Numbered from the stretch's first letter, positions 1 to 8,894 are shown. The stretch is DNA of 50,252 nt from Hufsiella arboris (GCF_009834875.1 NZ_WVHT01000016.1:1-50252); one strand, 5' to 3'. Program-made: numbers and translations. The notes: a model not told the origin generated them from the letters alone.

Positions 1-1
1 C

Positions 2-445
2 GATATCTATTATGTGAGCCTTCCACCGCCGCCTCCGCCACAGCCACCTGTTGCGCAGGGACCACCACCGTCACCCAAACCTAAGCCCGGCGTGGTCTTT
101 CAGCTGGAAAAGGTGTATTATGATTTCGACAAATACAACATCCGGCCGGATGCGGCCAAAGCGCTTGACGAGCTGGCCGCTTACCTGAGGCAGGACCCAG
201 AACAGCGGGTAGAATTGAGAGCACATACCGACTCACGCGGGCCGGCCATCTACAATCAATGGCTATCGGATGAGCGGGCCAAGTCAGCAAAGAAATATTT
301 GATAAACAAAGGCATCGAAGCAGCCCGGATGGATACCCGCGGCTTCGGAGAAACGCAGCTGGTGAATGGCTGCAGCGACGGTGTCAAGTGTACCCCGCAG
401 CAGCATCAGATGAACAGAAGGCTGGAGGTGAAAATGCTGGAGTGA
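2..445 (+). CDS. OmpA-family outer-membrane protein, C-terminal part (5' end outside window)
   Basis: The reading frame is already open at base 2, so this is the C-terminal part of a longer gene; the GTG at 14 is not a convincing start. A proline-rich linker is followed by an OmpA-like peptidoglycan-binding domain: the YDFDKYNIRP strand, the HTDSRG motif and the N-x-LS-x-x-RA helix, with the conserved Asp and Arg that bind diaminopimelate, then a closing NRRLEV strand. In the family this domain sits in the periplasm and holds an outer-membrane or lipoprotein partner to the cell wall. In Bacteroidota such a C-terminus often follows beta-propeller (PD40) repeats, but that part cannot be seen here. 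The domain call is secure; the full architecture is unknown. Confidence 0.93.
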   Translation, partial: DIYYVSLPPPPPPQPPVAQGPPPSPKPKPGVVFQLEKVYYDFDKYNIRPDAAKALDELAAYLRQDPEQRVELRAHTDSRGPAIYNQWLSDERAKSAKKYLINKGIEAARMDTRGFGETQLVNGCSDGVKCTPQQHQMNRRLEVKMLE

Positions 446-563
446 TACTCAACGCAGACAGCGGTTACGAAGAGCGTCCGTTGAAGCTGTAACCCATTAC
501 CAGTGAATAAATCGAAGATTCTTATTGCTTATCTGTTTTTTGAAGTGAGACTTTATTTGTTGT

Positions 564-585
564 GTTTCATTTTAAAATGTGAAAC
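564..585. promoter_or_regulatory. 22-nt interrupted palindrome upstream of the moxR-bat operon
   Basis: GTTTCA and TGAAAC arms (6 of 6 paired) enclose a partly symmetric AT core (TTTTAAAATG). It lies about 100 nt upstream of the moxR start, in the 240-nt spacer after the OmpA gene. Palindromes of the same length, also opening with GTTTCAT, occur at 9054-9075 and 12259-12280, so it may be a shared regulator site. Function is inferred. Confidence 0.35.
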
Positions 586-685
586 CCACTTACCAGAAGA
601 TAATTCGTGTCCCTTTTAATTGGTAGCTAATTTTATGTACAGCCGTAGACAACCTGAATAACTGTATAACGATAAAAATTCCTTC

Positions 686-1645
686 ATGTCAGCACTTGAA
701 CAAATAAAAGAATTACGAAGCCGGATTGGAAACTCAATCATCGGGCAGCAGGATGTGATCACTAAAATACTGATAGGTTTGCTGACGGACGGCAACATAC
801 TGCTGGAAGGATTGCCGGGACTTGCTAAAACACGTGCGGTGAAAAGCCTCGCCAGCAATCTCGATTGTAAGCTGAGCCGTATTCAGTTTACACCCGACCT
901 GCTGCCGTCGGATATTACCGGGACAGAAGTATATCAGCCGCAGGCCGACGAAAAGTTTGTTTTTCAGCCCGGTCCGATTTTCAGCAACCTTGTTTTGGCC
1001 GATGAGATTAACCGTGCTCCCGCGAAGGTACAGGCCGCCCTGCTCGAAGCGATGGAGGAAAGACAGGTTTCCGTTGCCGGAAAAACGCATAAAATGGAGA
1101 CTCTTTTTATGGTACTGGCTACCCAAAATCCGGTGGAACAGGAAGGGACCTATCCGCTTCCGGAAGCTCAGCTCGACCGATTTATTATGAAAGTAGAAAT
1201 CGGCTATCCTTCAAATGAAGATGAACTGAAAGTTATGCAACTGGTACGCGAGGAGTCGAAAAGTCAGGCCGAAAAGATAAAAGCTATTCCGCAGCAGGCA
1301 GTTTTTGATGCGCGTGCGGAAATCGCCCAGGTACAGGTTAAGCCTCCGGCCGAGCAGTATATTGTTGATCTGATCTCAGCGAGCCGGTATCCTGATAAAT
1401 TCAGTAAGGATCTTCAGCGATGGATCAGCTACGGAGCAAGCCCCAGGGGTACAATCGGGTTGGACCGCTGCTCGAGGGCGGTGGCCTGGCTCGACAAGCG
1501 CGACTATGTGACACCAGATGACATACGATTCATTGTACACGATGTTTTGCGGCACCGGCTCATCTTGAGTTATGAAGCAAATGCGGAGGGAGTCGGCCCT
1601 GATAAAGTTATAGATGAGATACTGAAGGTCGTATCTGTGTCATAA
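686..1645 (+). CDS. moxR: MoxR-family AAA+ ATPase
   Basis: This is a 319-residue AAA+ ATPase of the MoxR family (AAA_3 fold plus a C-terminal lid). Visible motifs are the Walker A GLPGLAKT at residues 42-49, Walker B with Asp-Glu at 106-107 in LVLADEIN, sensor 1 in TQNPVEQEG (Asn148) and the PEAQLDRF segment that follows it. MoxR proteins are thought to act as chaperones that mature or insert cofactors into partner complexes carrying VWA domains. That fits here: it is the first gene of a run with DUF58 and two VWA genes, the usual Bat arrangement. Length is normal for the family. The start is an ATG with no strong Shine-Dalgarno, which is common in this phylum. Confidence 0.96.
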   Translation: MSALEQIKELRSRIGNSIIGQQDVITKILIGLLTDGNILLEGLPGLAKTRAVKSLASNLDCKLSRIQFTPDLLPSDITGTEVYQPQADEKFVFQPGPIFSNLVLADEINRAPAKVQAALLEAMEERQVSVAGKTHKMETLFMVLATQNPVEQEGTYPLPEAQLDRFIMKVEIGYPSNEDELKVMQLVREESKSQAEKIKAIPQQAVFDARAEIAQVQVKPPAEQYIVDLISASRYPDKFSKDLQRWISYGASPRGTIGLDRCSRAVAWLDKRDYVTPDDIRFIVHDVLRHRLILSYEANAEGVGPDKVIDEILKVVSVS

Positions 1646-1735
1646 CGCTAAAGTTTTTTGATTGTAAAGAGCTTCGATTCCGTTCAGCGCAATATTAAAA
1701 AAGACGACTACTGGATAGTAAATAAAAACACATCA

Positions 1736-1969
1736 ATGACACCTATCATTAAAAAAGTACAGGCCGTCGTTAAAAACGGGTGGGTATCTCTGATATTCGG
1801 CCTTTTATTTCTCGCTACGGGCTTTTGGGTAATTGCAACGCCTTTGCAAAATTATATGGCTCTCAGCCTTCTGTTCAGCGCCTTCACGTTTATTTCCCTA
1901 ATCATGGAGCTGTCGTTTGCCATAATTAACCGGGATGCAATTCGTAGTCATTTAAGGAATAGTGTATAA
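1736..1969 (+). CDS. Small two-helix membrane protein, possibly HdeD/DUF308-like
   Basis: A 77-residue protein with two hydrophobic segments separated by a short loop (about residues 16-37 and 42-63), ending in a short charged tail. The spacing and the pattern of helix, proline-containing loop and helix resemble one repeat of the HdeD/DUF308 family, whose usual members are about 180-200 residues, so this would be a short relative. The same frame is open upstream to a TTG at 1658, but the first ATG at 1736 is preferred. It sits between moxR and the DUF58 gene with 3 nt to the latter, so it is almost certainly cotranscribed. The family assignment is tentative and the role in the Bat system is unknown. 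Confidence 0.6.
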   Translation: MTPIIKKVQAVVKNGWVSLIFGLLFLATGFWVIATPLQNYMALSLLFSAFTFISLIMELSFAIINRDAIRSHLRNSV

Positions 1970-1972
1970 AAT

Positions 1973-2929
1973 ATGCTGGGATTTTTGAAACATAAGGAAA
2001 CTGGTCACCCCAGCGACGTAGCAGTAGCACTGGAAGATCTTATGCGGTACGAGTTCCTGGTACAATCGGGCAACCTGCTGCCGGGCCACCCTGTTTATTC
2101 GATACTGGCGGGCAGGCATGCGTCAAAACTCCGCGGGCGCGGGATGGACTTTGAAGAGGTACGCCAATATGTTGCGGGCGATGACATCCGGAATATCGAC
2201 TGGAAGGTAACAGCCCGTATTGGTGAAACCTATTCTAAGGTGTTTAATGAAGAAAAGGAGCGGACGACTTTTATCTTGCTGGACCAGGGCAGCCGCATGT
2301 TTTTTGGTTCAAAGCGATTTGTTAAATCTGTATCAGCTGCACATGCCGCGGCTATCGGTGCTTTTTATACTATCAAAAGAGGTGATCGTGTCGGCGGAAT
2401 TGTTTTCGGCGATGAAGAATACGATTATGTTGCACCTAAGCGCAGTAAGGCTTTAGTACAGCACTTTATGCAGCTTATTACTAAACATAACCGGGCATTG
2501 CCGGAACGCAAGGTTATTCGCGAAGGCCCCGGCCGCCTGAAGGAAATGCTGAAACGTACACAGGCTGCTGTTTCGCACGACTTTGTTATCACGATTATAA
2601 GCGATTTTTCAGATTTCGACCCCGAACTGCGGCAGCAAATCCTCGGATTGGCAAATCATAATGATGTGATCCTTATACATATTGATGACGAGATGGACGA
2701 AGTGTTGCCTGACGGAAAACTGGTTTTGAGTGATGGCCACCGTCAGATTACCTGGCAAAACAGCCACCGGAAGTGGGGTGGAAAATATACCGAACGATTC
2801 CGGGATATCCATCAGCGTCTGAGCGACAATTTCTCAAGGTACCGTGTGCCGGTGGTTTATTTTAATACGGCTGAAGCGGTGGAGGACCAGGTAATGCAAT
2901 CGATGGGAAAACGACTTAAGCGAAAGTAA
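1973..2929 (+). CDS. DUF58 domain-containing protein
   Basis: A 318-residue DUF58 protein. The signature stretch around residues 50-95 (RGRGMDFEEVRQYVAGDD then IRNIDWKVTAR) is typical, and it is followed by a degenerate von Willebrand A fold beginning TTFILLDQGSRMFFG, where the usual MIDAS DxSxS is not complete. DUF58 proteins are regular companions of MoxR ATPases and Bat proteins; their biochemical activity is not established, though they are suspected partners in assembling the VWA complex. The stop codon directly abuts the start of the DUF4381 gene. No signal peptide is seen, so it is probably cytoplasmic or peripherally bound to the membrane. Confidence 0.93.
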   Translation: MLGFLKHKETGHPSDVAVALEDLMRYEFLVQSGNLLPGHPVYSILAGRHASKLRGRGMDFEEVRQYVAGDDIRNIDWKVTARIGETYSKVFNEEKERTTFILLDQGSRMFFGSKRFVKSVSAAHAAAIGAFYTIKRGDRVGGIVFGDEEYDYVAPKRSKALVQHFMQLITKHNRALPERKVIREGPGRLKEMLKRTQAAVSHDFVITIISDFSDFDPELRQQILGLANHNDVILIHIDDEMDEVLPDGKLVLSDGHRQITWQNSHRKWGGKYTERFRDIHQRLSDNFSRYRVPVVYFNTAEAVEDQVMQSMGKRLKRK

Positions 2930-3433
2930 ATGAATAACGATATAGGAACCTTAATAGAGCCGCAGCCCGTCCCCTTCACATTCGGGGCCCCGGGTTGGTA
3001 CGTCTTGGGGGTTCTCATACTTATTATTTTATTGGTCGCCGGCTGGCTCATAATGAGACATTATCAACTTAACAGGTATCGGGCCGAGGCAGTGCATTAT
3101 CTCGAACAATTAATCGGCGCCGAATCCGACAATCTTTCACCGGATGCCCCTGCCGCACTCGTGTACGAATCCCAGATGCTGTTGAAACGTATAGCGATGA
3201 AAAATTATGGTCGCAGGTTGGTTGCCGGTGAACGCGAATCGGGATGGACGGATTTTATAAACAGTACATGGCGGGAGCGTTCATTTGACGAAAATGATGC
3301 CAGGCTTTTCGGTCAGGCTATCTATTCAAGAGAAGTCATCAAATTACCGCAAGCGACAGAATTCGCTGATAAAGTCAGAAGGTGGATCAGGCAGCATAAA
3401 CGGAGAATGCGATCCGGAGCGACAAAAAGTTAA
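2930..3433 (+). CDS. DUF4381 domain-containing membrane protein
   Basis: A 167-residue protein with one N-terminal transmembrane helix (about residues 21-45) and a basic, helical cytoplasmic region ending in an Arg/Lys-rich tail. The family signature is the start (proline-rich segment, then the helix, then RYRAEAVHYLEQL) and the central block around RIAMKNYGR. DUF4381 members are almost always encoded between DUF58 and BatA in MoxR operons. The start codon touches the stop of the DUF58 gene, implying coupled translation. Function is unknown; it probably helps anchor or regulate the VWA proteins. Confidence 0.85.
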   Translation: MNNDIGTLIEPQPVPFTFGAPGWYVLGVLILIILLVAGWLIMRHYQLNRYRAEAVHYLEQLIGAESDNLSPDAPAALVYESQMLLKRIAMKNYGRRLVAGERESGWTDFINSTWRERSFDENDARLFGQAIYSREVIKLPQATEFADKVRRWIRQHKRRMRSGATKS

Positions 3434-3489
3434 CGGTTCTCGATCTGATAAATTTATTAATTATATCTATGTTCAATATCCCGGCAGAT

Positions 3490-4476
3490 ATGCATTTCGA
3501 AATTGCCTATAAATGGGTGATCTATTTGCTGCCTTTGCCTTTACTGTTCTTCATATTGCTGCCGCCGTTAAGAAAGCGAAGGTCTGCTTTGCTCGCACCT
3601 TTTTTCTGGCGTGCCGCCGATGTATCGGGTCGGCGGCCCAAACGCCGGGCCTGGATCACACGTAAAAACCTGCTGGCCTGGATCGTACTTTCCGCTGTCT
3701 GGGTATGCCTTCTTGCTGCCGCTTCATCGCCGCGATATGTGGGGAAACCTGGTAAAAAAACAAAAACGGTTCGCAGTTTCCTGATAGCTACCGATATTTC
3801 TTATAGCATGGCTACTACCGACTGGATAGTCGACGGTCGAAGAACTACCCGCTGGAACGCGGTTAAGTCGATCATGAAAAGTTTCGTGAGGGACCGCAAA
3901 AGCGACCAGGTTGGCCTAGTTATGTTTGGAACGAATGCTTATCTGCAATCGCCTTTCACAACCGACCTGGAAACGGTAAGCTGGCTGATGGACCAGACAG
4001 AAGTAGGCATGGCCGGGCAAATGACGAGTATCGGTGATGCCATAGCGTATGGGATCAAAGTTTTTAAAGAGGACACGATCAAGCAAAAGGTTATGTTACT
4101 GCTCACCGATGGGATTGACGCAGGTAATGACATCCTTCCGCTCGATGCCGCGCAAGCAGCCAGGCGGGATTCAATAACGATCTATACACTGGGAATTGGC
4201 CAGGCACGCGGAAGCGGAGGCTACGATCTGGACGAAAAAACCCTGAAGAACATTGCCAGCGCTACCGGGGGCATTTATTTCAACGCGATGAACGAGGGAC
4301 AGCTAAAGCGTGTTTATACTACGCTAGACAAGCTTCAGCCCATAAAATATGACGAAGATACCTACAAGCCGGTCGTGCTATTGTACATGTACCCGCTTGC
4401 TGCGGCGATAGGGCTGGCTCTTGTTTACCAGTTGCTGAACGGAATATTCCATTTATTCAGGAGGAGGGCGATATGA
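3490..4476 (+). CDS. batA: BatA-like VWA-domain membrane protein
   Basis: A membrane-anchored von Willebrand A protein: an N-terminal hydrophobic segment right after the start (FEIAYKWVIYLLPLPLL), a second helix (LLAWIVLSAVWVCLLAAA), the VWA fold, and a C-terminal helix (YMYPLAAAIGLALVYQLL). The metal-ion site is intact: Asp-x-Ser-x-Ser in DISYSM, a Thr in AGQMTS and the later Asp in LTDGIDAG. An upstream in-frame ATG at 3469 adds seven residues, but BatA proteins normally begin with the FEFAYP-like motif, favouring 3490. The 3' end overlaps the next gene by 4 nt (ATGA). BatA is linked to aerotolerance and envelope integrity in Bacteroides; the exact ligand is unknown. Confidence 0.92.
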   Translation: MHFEIAYKWVIYLLPLPLLFFILLPPLRKRRSALLAPFFWRAADVSGRRPKRRAWITRKNLLAWIVLSAVWVCLLAAASSPRYVGKPGKKTKTVRSFLIATDISYSMATTDWIVDGRRTTRWNAVKSIMKSFVRDRKSDQVGLVMFGTNAYLQSPFTTDLETVSWLMDQTEVGMAGQMTSIGDAIAYGIKVFKEDTIKQKVMLLLTDGIDAGNDILPLDAAQAARRDSITIYTLGIGQARGSGGYDLDEKTLKNIASATGGIYFNAMNEGQLKRVYTTLDKLQPIKYDEDTYKPVVLLYMYPLAAAIGLALVYQLLNGIFHLFRRRAI

Positions 4477-6239
4477 AGGAAGTTTCGCTCTATTGGGATA
4501 AACTAAAAGATCTGCTGGTGCATATCGACTGGCAGCAATTTCATTTTCTCAGGCCGAAGGCCCTATATCTTTTTGTCCCGCTGACTGTAATCGTTCTGCT
4601 TCTCCTGATCGGCAATAAGGGGAAATTTAAATGGATGTCGGTCGTCAGCAAACCGCTTCGCAAATATATGTTCCGCAAAGGCAGCCCCTGGTCGATTATT
4701 CTGCCGCTGCTTCTTTTTATTATCGGAATGTCGGCTATGATACTGGGATTGGCAGGGCCGGCATGGAAGAAAAAGGAAATCCCCGGAGAAAAAATTCAGG
4801 CAGTGGTCCTGATCGCACTGGATCTTTCAAAATCAATGCTCAGTACAGATATTCAACCGAACAGGCTTGACCGTGCTAAGTTTAAAATTAATGATTTTCT
4901 GGATGCCAATCCCCGGGCACGTGCCGGGTTGGTTGCTTTTGCCGGCACGGCACATCCCGTGCTGCCTTTCACCCAGGATTATAAGATTATAAAATTTCAT
5001 GCATCCAGCCTGGTGAACCGCGTGATGCCTGTTCAGGGAAGCAGTATTGAGATGCTGCTGAAGCAAGTGAATGACATGATGAAAAATGTGGGAGCGCCGA
5101 GCACAGTTTTTCTGCTTACCGATGCGGTCGACAGCCAGGATGCAGCACTGCTAAGCAATTGGGTTGATCAGTCAGTACATCGTATGGAGATCATCGTGGT
5201 TTCTTCGCCTGGGGGCGGATTGATCCCGGGATATAAGGTGCTCTCAAAGCAGGATCCGGCGGTGATTCAGAATCTTTCCCAGAATTCGAAAGTAACCGTT
5301 ACTCCCTTAACGCTTGATAAGTCAGATGTTGACGGAGTTGCAAGGCGAATCGCAGCAAAGCTTGAATTTCAAAAAGAAAAAAAAACGGATGAAAAAGAAT
5401 GGGATGACATGGGTTGGCTGTTGATCATTCCAGCCGCGCTTATCACCGCCTTCTGGTTCAGAAGAGGCTGGGTGATCCAATGGTGTTTTATACCCTTGCT
5501 TATATGTGCGGGATTTACTTCATGCGGCGTGAAAAGCAAACATCCTGACTGGTGGTATTCGAAAGACTACCAGGGGCGATTGTTTGAAGATGCCGGGGAT
5601 TTTGGCGAAGCTGCTGAACGCTACCGGGACGATAGTCACAAAGCAGTGGCCTATTATAAAACAGGAAATTTTGAGGCAGCCGCCGACCTGTTTGCTCTCG
5701 ACAGCACTGCTGCCGGCCAGTATAATCGCGGGCTTGCGCTTTCCCGCCTAGGAAGATATGACGATGCCGACAGTGCTTTCAATAAGGCCATCCTGCTTGA
5801 TCCTTCGCTGGCGGAAAAGATTAACAAAACTATTGAGAAAAGCCATGAAGCTAAGAAACGTACCGATTCTGTAATGCGGTACAGCGGAACTTCGGTGAGT
5901 AAGAACGTGAACAGCCTTCGCGAAAAGAAGAAAAAAAATGATCCGTTAAAAGAGCGTAAGGCGCAAAGTGAGGACGAAGAACTTAGTGCGGATACACGGG
6001 TGAAAAACCTGCCGAAATCCGGAAACCGCGTTACCGACGAAGTTGCGAGCAATATCCGTCGGGCGAAAGAGGCTTCAAAGCCGGATCTTACTAAACCTGC
6101 AAATAGAAATGAGCAGCTTGCCGGCAATATACTTTTGCGGCGTGCCGAGGCCGATCCCGTCGAGTTTTTGCACAAACGCTTTCTGCTGCAGGAACGGCAC
6201 AGTTCATATAAAGTTAAAAAGAGTAAAAATCCATGGTAA
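4473..6239 (+). CDS. batB: BatB/BatC-type fused VWA-TPR protein
   Basis: A 588-residue fusion. Residues 1-100 carry two membrane helices, residues 108-300 a VWA fold with an intact MIDAS (DLSKS, Asp117-Ser121, and LTDAVDS), residues 325-375 two more hydrophobic segments, the second ending in a cysteine like a buried lipoprotein signal (AGFTSCG). Residues 385-480 hold TPR units (GDFGEAAERY, GNFEAAADLF, GRYDDADSAFNKAILLDP), and the tail is highly charged. The layout matches BatB with a BatC-like TPR domain fused on, as in many Proteobacteria, whereas several Bacteroidota keep these as separate genes. It overlaps both neighbours (ATGA upstream, 7 nt downstream). Gene symbol given by architecture. 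Confidence 0.9.
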   Translation: MKEVSLYWDKLKDLLVHIDWQQFHFLRPKALYLFVPLTVIVLLLLIGNKGKFKWMSVVSKPLRKYMFRKGSPWSIILPLLLFIIGMSAMILGLAGPAWKKKEIPGEKIQAVVLIALDLSKSMLSTDIQPNRLDRAKFKINDFLDANPRARAGLVAFAGTAHPVLPFTQDYKIIKFHASSLVNRVMPVQGSSIEMLLKQVNDMMKNVGAPSTVFLLTDAVDSQDAALLSNWVDQSVHRMEIIVVSSPGGGLIPGYKVLSKQDPAVIQNLSQNSKVTVTPLTLDKSDVDGVARRIAAKLEFQKEKKTDEKEWDDMGWLLIIPAALITAFWFRRGWVIQWCFIPLLICAGFTSCGVKSKHPDWWYSKDYQGRLFEDAGDFGEAAERYRDDSHKAVAYYKTGNFEAAADLFALDSTAAGQYNRGLALSRLGRYDDADSAFNKAILLDPSLAEKINKTIEKSHEAKKRTDSVMRYSGTSVSKNVNSLREKKKKNDPLKERKAQSEDEELSADTRVKNLPKSGNRVTDEVASNIRRAKEASKPDLTKPANRNEQLAGNILLRRAEADPVEFLHKRFLLQERHSSYKVKKSKNPW

Positions 6240-7585
6240 TAAAGAGGCTCATACTTATCATCTTTTTTTGCCGGACGATGGCCTGCTTCGCCCAGATTCA
6301 TTGCTTTGCTCGTGCCGAAATGGATAAGCGAAGCGTATATGTTCAGCAGCCTTTCAAGGTGACCTATACAATAATGACGGAAACCTGGTTTACTGCACCG
6401 GTGGATTGGGATGACCTGCAGATCCCTAATGCTTTTATAATTCCCTTCGACAGGACGATGCCCGGAATGTTCGATGTTAATGGGAAACAGTTTGCGGGTA
6501 TTCAATTTTATTTTATTGTTTTTCCTTATAAACCAGGCCATTTTACGCTGCCGGCAATAAATATCGTGGCGACAACTCCCCCGGTCGGAGAATCTGTAGC
6601 CAAAAAAATCAATATAAAAACCCAGCAGCTTTCGTACGTTGTAAAACCTCTTCCCGGTGGCTCGAAAAGTTCAGAATGGCTGGTGGCCAAGGATGTCGCC
6701 ATTACGCAAAGCTGGAACAGATCACTAAAAAATCTTAAGGTAGGCGATGTTTTAAAACGGACGATTGTCATTAACGCGCGGGGAACCCTGCCTCAATTTA
6801 TTCCCGAGCTTAAAAAGGATAGTCTTGACTGGGCGTCAGCTTATCCCGGCCCCGCAAGCCTGGAAGATACCCGTGATGAATACGATGCCAATGGCCGGAG
6901 AACCGAAACAGTGACTTATCTGCTTGAGAAGGAAGGTAATTTTACTTTTCCATCAGTTAGTCTCCGCTGGTGGAACCCCGTCGCCGGGAGAATGTATGCC
7001 CGCGGAACCGGCGTTGTTAATATACGTGTTGGCCCGAATCCAAATCTGGGCATGCTGAAAACCTTAAAGGATAGCTTAAATGCTTCGCAAACACCTGCCG
7101 CGGTTGCGGTGGCAAAAAAAGGGCCTTACCTGATCATGGGAATACCATGGTATTGGTTCCTTTTGTACACGCTTGCTTTTCTCGCAATCGGATATTTACT
7201 GATTACTATGTTCGGTCGATTGTACCGGTTTATCAGGAGGCGATACCAGGAATACACCTCAAGCGAAGTTTATTGGTTTAGGAAGTTTGAAAAGTCTTCA
7301 TTGCTGTTGCCGGCTTTGCTTAGCAACCTGTACGCCTGGTGGGATCGTTTCAAGCCCGCCGGCAGCTCGTCGTCATTGATCAGGGAAACTGGTGTTTATA
7401 TGGATATTTCCGTGGATGAAAATCTAGAAAAATATTATAAACAGGCATTTGGTTCTTCACGAAGAGAAGTCACAGGTGAACCGTCGTTTAAAAAGGAGGT
7501 TGGTTCGTTCCGAAAAGAACTGCGTAAAAAGGAAAAAAAGTCAGAGGGAGTTTTAAATGAAAACCAACAAATGTGGAAGTGTTGA
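6233..7585 (+). CDS. batD: BatD-like protein (oxygen tolerance family)
   Basis: A 450-residue protein with a signal peptide ending about CFA-Q, tandem beta-rich domains (first beginning ARAEMDKRSVYVQQPFKVTYTI, a BatD-type opening), a transmembrane helix near residues 300-325 (YWFLLYTLAFLAIGYLL) and a charged cytoplasmic tail. In the family BatD places beta-sandwich domains in the periplasm and works with the VWA proteins BatA and BatB. It overlaps the VWA-TPR gene by 7 nt and runs 29 nt into the GH18 gene downstream. The sequence is divergent, so the call rests equally on topology and operon position. Confidence 0.8.
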   Translation: MVIKRLILIIFFCRTMACFAQIHCFARAEMDKRSVYVQQPFKVTYTIMTETWFTAPVDWDDLQIPNAFIIPFDRTMPGMFDVNGKQFAGIQFYFIVFPYKPGHFTLPAINIVATTPPVGESVAKKINIKTQQLSYVVKPLPGGSKSSEWLVAKDVAITQSWNRSLKNLKVGDVLKRTIVINARGTLPQFIPELKKDSLDWASAYPGPASLEDTRDEYDANGRRTETVTYLLEKEGNFTFPSVSLRWWNPVAGRMYARGTGVVNIRVGPNPNLGMLKTLKDSLNASQTPAAVAVAKKGPYLIMGIPWYWFLLYTLAFLAIGYLLITMFGRLYRFIRRRYQEYTSSEVYWFRKFEKSSLLLPALLSNLYAWWDRFKPAGSSSSLIRETGVYMDISVDENLEKYYKQAFGSSRREVTGEPSFKKEVGSFRKELRKKEKKSEGVLNENQQMWKC

Positions 7586-8738
7586 ACAGATCAGGAAATT
7601 TGGGTTTGTTCTCATTGGGCTGGCCTTGCTAGGAAGTCTTGAATTTTCGTGCCGGCAGAATGAGGAAAAGAAGATAGCAAGCAACATGGTGCAGGATACT
7701 AGTAAAAAAGATGCATCAGCAATTACAGATAAACGTTTGTCAGTTTCGAAAATATTTCCGCCACCTGCCATATATTTTAAGATAGTTGCTTATGTTATTG
7801 GCGACAGGAAGCCGGAAACGATTCCGGATCAAAAGATCAGGCAGCTAAATATGCTCGTTTTCGCCTTCGGAGAAATTCAAAACAACGGAGGTGTTTTTTT
7901 GAAGGAATCACAAAACCTGCTGGCTTTTTCAAACAAAGCGCATCGTAATAAATGCAAGATATCATTAAGCATTAACGGCAAACATGAAAATTTTAAAAGC
8001 GTCACTTCCGACAGCTTAAAACGTGCCCGCTGTATCCGCCAGCTTATGCAGATTGTTCGCACCCATCACCTGGACGGGCTGGACATCGATTGGGAATTTC
8101 CGAGCAGGAGGGATAAAACAGATAGTGTTTTTACCGTATTTCTGAAGCAATTAAGCGATAGTTGTCATCTGGGCGGCAGATATTACCTTAGCTGTGCAAT
8201 CACTCCGGGAACAAATAAAGGAAGAAGAAGCAGTGCGATTCGTAAAGAACTGCTTACCGGCGATTGGGTGGACTGGTTCAACGTGATGGTGTACGACGAA
8301 TTTAGTTTAACCAAACCTTATAAACATCACAGTGATTTTAATATGGCTTACCGGAGTTTCTGGTACTGGCTTAAAATAAGGAAGATGCCGCAGGAGAAAG
8401 CCGTAATGGGACTGCCGTTATATGGCCGCCCAAGCGGCATCCCTCAAAAAGATCATGTTTTGAATTATAGCTCTATTATAGCTAAAGGTGGAAATGCATT
8501 TTTAGACAGTGCGGTGATTTTGGCGCAAAAACCGATAAGGCAGGGAGATACAAGCAGGTTATATACTATTTATTACGATGGCATAAAAACTATACAACGA
8601 AAAGCCCGCGGGGCAAAGCGATACGGGGGAGGTATTATGTTCTGGGAGTTCGGCATGGATACGAACGATCAGTATTCGCTTATTAATGCTGCATATAATA
8701 CGGTTATAAAAACCAGTAAAGTAAAAATCAAACAATAA
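7557..8738 (+). CDS. Glycoside hydrolase family 18 protein (chitinase-like), probable lipoprotein
   Basis: A 393-residue GH18 protein. The catalytic DxxDxDxE motif is complete in DGLDIDWEF (Asp173, Asp176, Asp178, acid Glu180), and other TIM-barrel blocks are visible: LNMLVFAFGEI, KISLSINGK, FNVMVYDEF, KAVMGLPLYG and GGIMFWEFGMD. GH18 enzymes hydrolyse beta-1,4-GlcNAc bonds by substrate-assisted catalysis (chitinases, endo-beta-N-acetylglucosaminidases). The N-terminus is a hydrophobic signal ending in Ser-Cys at residue 32, a rather poor lipobox (EFSC). The start lies inside batD (29-nt overlap) behind a GGGAG sequence, a good Shine-Dalgarno for this phylum, so it is translationally coupled to the Bat operon, an unusual partner. 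Substrate is not known. Confidence 0.92.
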   Translation: MKTNKCGSVEQIRKFGFVLIGLALLGSLEFSCRQNEEKKIASNMVQDTSKKDASAITDKRLSVSKIFPPPAIYFKIVAYVIGDRKPETIPDQKIRQLNMLVFAFGEIQNNGGVFLKESQNLLAFSNKAHRNKCKISLSINGKHENFKSVTSDSLKRARCIRQLMQIVRTHHLDGLDIDWEFPSRRDKTDSVFTVFLKQLSDSCHLGGRYYLSCAITPGTNKGRRSSAIRKELLTGDWVDWFNVMVYDEFSLTKPYKHHSDFNMAYRSFWYWLKIRKMPQEKAVMGLPLYGRPSGIPQKDHVLNYSSIIAKGGNAFLDSAVILAQKPIRQGDTSRLYTIYYDGIKTIQRKARGAKRYGGGIMFWEFGMDTNDQYSLINAAYNTVIKTSKVKIKQ

Positions 8739-8894
8739 TGTAATTCCTGAATTAGCTCAGTCTTTAAGGCATAGAATTAAACAAGTTGTTTTAATACTGG
8801 TTCACCGGGTTTTGTAGTTAAGATGCGTTATAAATTACCGACGTTGGGGGGAATATTGCATATTCTAAAAAGGCATCCTCTCGTTTGGTTTAAG

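Noticed and set aside
1658-1735. N-terminal extension of the small membrane protein from a TTG
   Set aside because: The extra 26 residues are charged and precede the first helix without a ribosome site; the ATG at 1736 gives a compact two-helix protein.
5654-6541. 295-codon ORF on the minus strand
   Set aside because: It is antisense to the VWA-TPR and BatD-like genes, whose frames have clear domains; its composition is Ser/Arg-rich as expected of a shadow frame.
8745-8822. TAGCTCAGT and GGTTCA segments resembling tRNA D- and T-arms
   Set aside because: The D-arm does not close, no anticodon stem-loop of the right size lies between them, and no acceptor stem can be paired.
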